Assembly (NCBI GenBank): GCA_937146725.1 | Contig: CAKZRU010000098.1 | Location: forward strand, 1-64,000 | DNA: 64,000 nt | Direction: 5' to 3' | DNA from: an uncultured Myxococcales bacterium | Lineage (GTDB): Bacteria > Myxococcota_A > Bradymonadia > UBA7976 > VGTA01 | Part shown: positions 62,185 to 64,000 of the stretch, one piece after another | Numbering within the stretch: the stretch's first letter is position 1 | Layout of the letters: each line of letters opens with the position of its first letter | Translations under genes and position numbers: made by a program | The notes under the pieces: model-generated | Told to the model about the DNA's origin: nothing | Seen by the model: only the letters and a program-made list of their open reading frames with translations | Databases searched by the model: none

Positions 62185-64000
62185 GTGAAAAATAAACGAG
62201 AATTAAATAAAGCCTCGATTAAAAGTTCGCCTTTAAAAGAACCGCTTTGTTCTTTACAAAACAACTCTAATGCTTTGCTTTCTACACAAGCCCTAAGTTT
62301 GAAAACCTTATTAGCTCTCATGCTAAGCCTCTGTGTACATGCTTGTGACAGCGATCCCGAAGGTCCTGAAGCAGGCGAAATGATGGCTGGTGAAATGCCC
62401 GCTGGTGAAATGCCCGCTGGTGAAATGCCCGCTGGTGAAATGCCCGCTGGTGAAATGCCCGCCGGTGAAATGCCCGCTGGTGAAATGCCCGCCGGTGATG
62501 ATCCACAAGTGCCTGAATGTAATGATGGCTTGGATAATGATCAAGATGGCTTTGCTGACTTCCCCCAAGATCCAGGGTGTGGTTCCGCTAATGATAATGA
62601 TGAATATAACGAATTGATTCCGCCTGAGTGCTCAGATGGTATTGATAACGACCGAGATAACTACACAGATGAAGAAGATCCAGGCTGTGTTTCACCGGCT
62701 GATCAAGATGAGAGTGAGGCCGATGGAGAGCCAGCCTGTGCTGACGGTCTAGATAACGACTTTGATGGAGCGATCGACTTTCCTTTTGATGTTGGTTGTA
62801 ATGCGGCCGGTGATGTTGATGAAACCGACCCTTCCTTAGAACCACAGTGTTATAATGGCTTGGATGATGATGGTGATGGCCTTGTTGATTTTCCATTAGA
62901 TCCGGGTTGTACTGGTCGCGGTGATCGTGATGAAGCAGATAAAACACCACCTCCTCAATGTACAGACGGCATTGATAATGATCGTGATGGTTATGCTGAT
63001 TACCCAGAAGATGATGGCTGTATTTCAGCCGCTGACTATAGCGAGCGGGGGACTTGTGGTGATATTTACGATCCGCCACGACTACGTAATGAACAAGAAG
63101 TGACTGTTAACACCAGCCGTGGTTTATTTGAAAGTGCAGGCTCTTGTGGTGGTCAAGGTAGCCCAGAGCTTGTCTTTAGCTATGTGCTTGAAGAAGCAGT
63201 TGAAGCCTTAGTGATCACAACCGGTGGAGAACGTACAGATGTACCAACAACCCTGTATGTAAGACGAACTGAATGCTTAGACCCTGATTTTGAACTTGGC
63301 TGTATTCGCGAAGACCAAAGTGCAGATACCTTTGGACATAGTCTACGCGTTGAAAACCTTTCACCAGGTGAATACTTTATCTTTGTCGATGGTGTAGCGG
63401 GTGCTGGTGGTGTGGTAGATCTGACTATCGAAGAAGTCCCACTTGCCGCTTGTCTGAATCGTAAAGATGATGATGGTGATGGTCGTATTGACTACCCTCG
63501 TGATCCGGGCTGTGAAGTTCCTGAGGACCGTGATGAAACCGATCCGGAAAGCTATCCTGCTTGTAGTAATGATGATGATGATGATGGTGACGGGCTCATC
63601 GATTACCCATTAGATCCAGGCTGTATCTCTGCTTCAGCAAACGACGAGTTAGAGCTTTGTGGTGATGGTGTTCGCTTTAAAGAGTATTTCTTTGGTCAAA
63701 GCGAAGCGATTGTGAATACAGCGACAGATGAGGCAAGTGGAAGTAATTTGGCCGGTAGCTGTGGTGGAAATGGCAATCAAGAAGTGATCTTCCGCTATCG
63801 TAATCCACAAAACGCCCGCTTAGAAATTAGTGCCGACCACTCAGAAACTCAAAGCCCAAGCGTCATTTATGTACGTAGTGACTGTGCATCATCCAATACA
63901 GAATACCGCTGTAGTGATGGTGCAAGCGCTCCTTCTGGTGGTGGTCGTATTATCATTGGAGAAGCTGCACCGGGTGATTATTTCATTGTGGTTGATACAC
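62185..64000 (+). CDS. Partial lipoprotein with AGEMP stalk and Asp/Cys repeats (runs off the window)
   Basis: I place the start at GTG 62185, the best candidate upstream of a signal; the frame is open to the right edge. A hydrophobic stretch LLALMLSLCVHAC gives a lipobox (HAC, about residue 54). Seven AGEMP repeats follow. Then seven copies of a Ca-binding-type Cys repeat follow, each like CxDGxDNDxDGxxDxPxDPGC, five in a row and two more after a beta domain (about 300-425) with PPC-like strands. A second beta domain starts after them (LCGDGVRFKEYFFG). The total length is unknown. Surface location and metal binding are likely. Confidence 0.85.
   Translation, partial: MKNKRELNKASIKSSPLKEPLCSLQNNSNALLSTQALSLKTLLALMLSLCVHACDSDPEGPEAGEMMAGEMPAGEMPAGEMPAGEMPAGEMPAGEMPAGEMPAGDDPQVPECNDGLDNDQDGFADFPQDPGCGSANDNDEYNELIPPECSDGIDNDRDNYTDEEDPGCVSPADQDESEADGEPACADGLDNDFDGAIDFPFDVGCNAAGDVDETDPSLEPQCYNGLDDDGDGLVDFPLDPGCTGRGDRDEADKTPPPQCTDGIDNDRDGYADYPEDDGCISAADYSERGTCGDIYDPPRLRNEQEVTVNTSRGLFESAGSCGGQGSPELVFSYVLEEAVEALVITTGGERTDVPTTLYVRRTECLDPDFELGCIREDQSADTFGHSLRVENLSPGEYFIFVDGVAGAGGVVDLTIEEVPLAACLNRKDDDGDGRIDYPRDPGCEVPEDRDETDPESYPACSNDDDDDGDGLIDYPLDPGCISASANDELELCGDGVRFKEYFFGQSEAIVNTATDEASGSNLAGSCGGNGNQEVIFRYRNPQNARLEISADHSETQSPSVIYVRSDCASSNTEYRCSDGASAPSGGGRIIIGEAAPGDYFIVVDT
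62386..62490 (+). repeat. 15-nt tandem coding repeat (AGEMP)7
   Basis: Seven copies of GCTGGTGAAATGCCC (two have GCC for GCT) code for AGEMP just after the lipobox of the partial lipoprotein. The repeat is nearly perfect in DNA, so its copy number may vary. Confidence 0.95.

Noticed and set aside
62318-62506. Minus-strand frame with HQRAF repeats
   Set aside because: Antisense reading of the AGEMP repeat in the partial lipoprotein gene.

Overview
The window looks like the chromosome of a Gram-negative bacterium with moderately low GC. The best guess is a deltaproteobacterial lineage related to Myxococcota or Bradymonadales. This rests on gene content only: many Cys-rich lipoproteins with Asp-rich repeats, a DUF1592/DUF1552 pair, a mevalonate kinase, tandem ArsA-like ATPases, an OmpA-type lipoprotein and PHM-like copper enzymes. 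No rRNA or marker gene here settles the phylum.

Layout. 1-5.2 kb: an AT-rich secreted protein with a lectin-like module, a transposase remnant, and a secreted FGE-HNH-Excalibur fusion. 5.2-9.8 kb (minus strand): D12 adenine methylase, MepA, DivIVA-domain protein, ProC. 10.0-12.9 kb (plus): tRNA-Gln, tRNA-Glu, a terminator, then epmA, birA and coaX. 13.4-14.4 kb: an intact Y1 (REP-associated type) transposase whose downstream flank is repeated at the remnant near 3 kb. 14.7-18.8 kb: DUF1592, DUF1552 and lipoprotein operon. 19.0-20.5 kb: a small basic protein and mevalonate kinase. 20.5-23.6 kb: a large FG-GAP lipoprotein. 23.7-25.4 kb: queCED. 25.5-32.2 kb: a coupled operon of an Mla-like fused ABC transporter, a membrane-anchored partner, a GTPase with TssM-like topology and a lipoprotein, divergent from a Fur-family regulator.

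32.8-41.6 kb: three repeat-bearing lipoproteins, an IS66 remnant, a sulfide-detoxification-like pair (metallo-beta-lactamase fold plus DUF442) and BtpA. 41.8-46.7 kb (minus): udk, greB, two secreted proteins sharing a C-terminal module (one with BNR/Ycf48 repeats) and an OmpA-type lipoprotein. 46.9-49.3 kb: HAD hydrolase, PabA/TrpG-type amidotransferase, small outer-membrane-like protein. 49.4-56.3 kb (minus): copper monooxygenase-like lipoprotein, unusual MFS transporter, plsC, sucD, sucC. 56.5-60.3 kb (plus): flippase and two ArsA-like ATPases. 60.3-62.0 kb: DHp-REC-adenylate cyclase. From 62.2 kb to the edge: a partial lipoprotein with Asp/Cys repeats.

The main themes are cell-envelope biology (lipoproteins, lipid transport, murein endopeptidase, flippase) and housekeeping (tRNA, cofactors, TCA cycle). 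Several lipoproteins carry near-perfect in-frame DNA repeats just after the lipobox, probably stalks whose length can change by slippage. The strongest candidates for a little-described system are the Mla-like operon with a GTPase subunit and the secreted FGE-HNH-Excalibur protein beside a lone DNA methylase.
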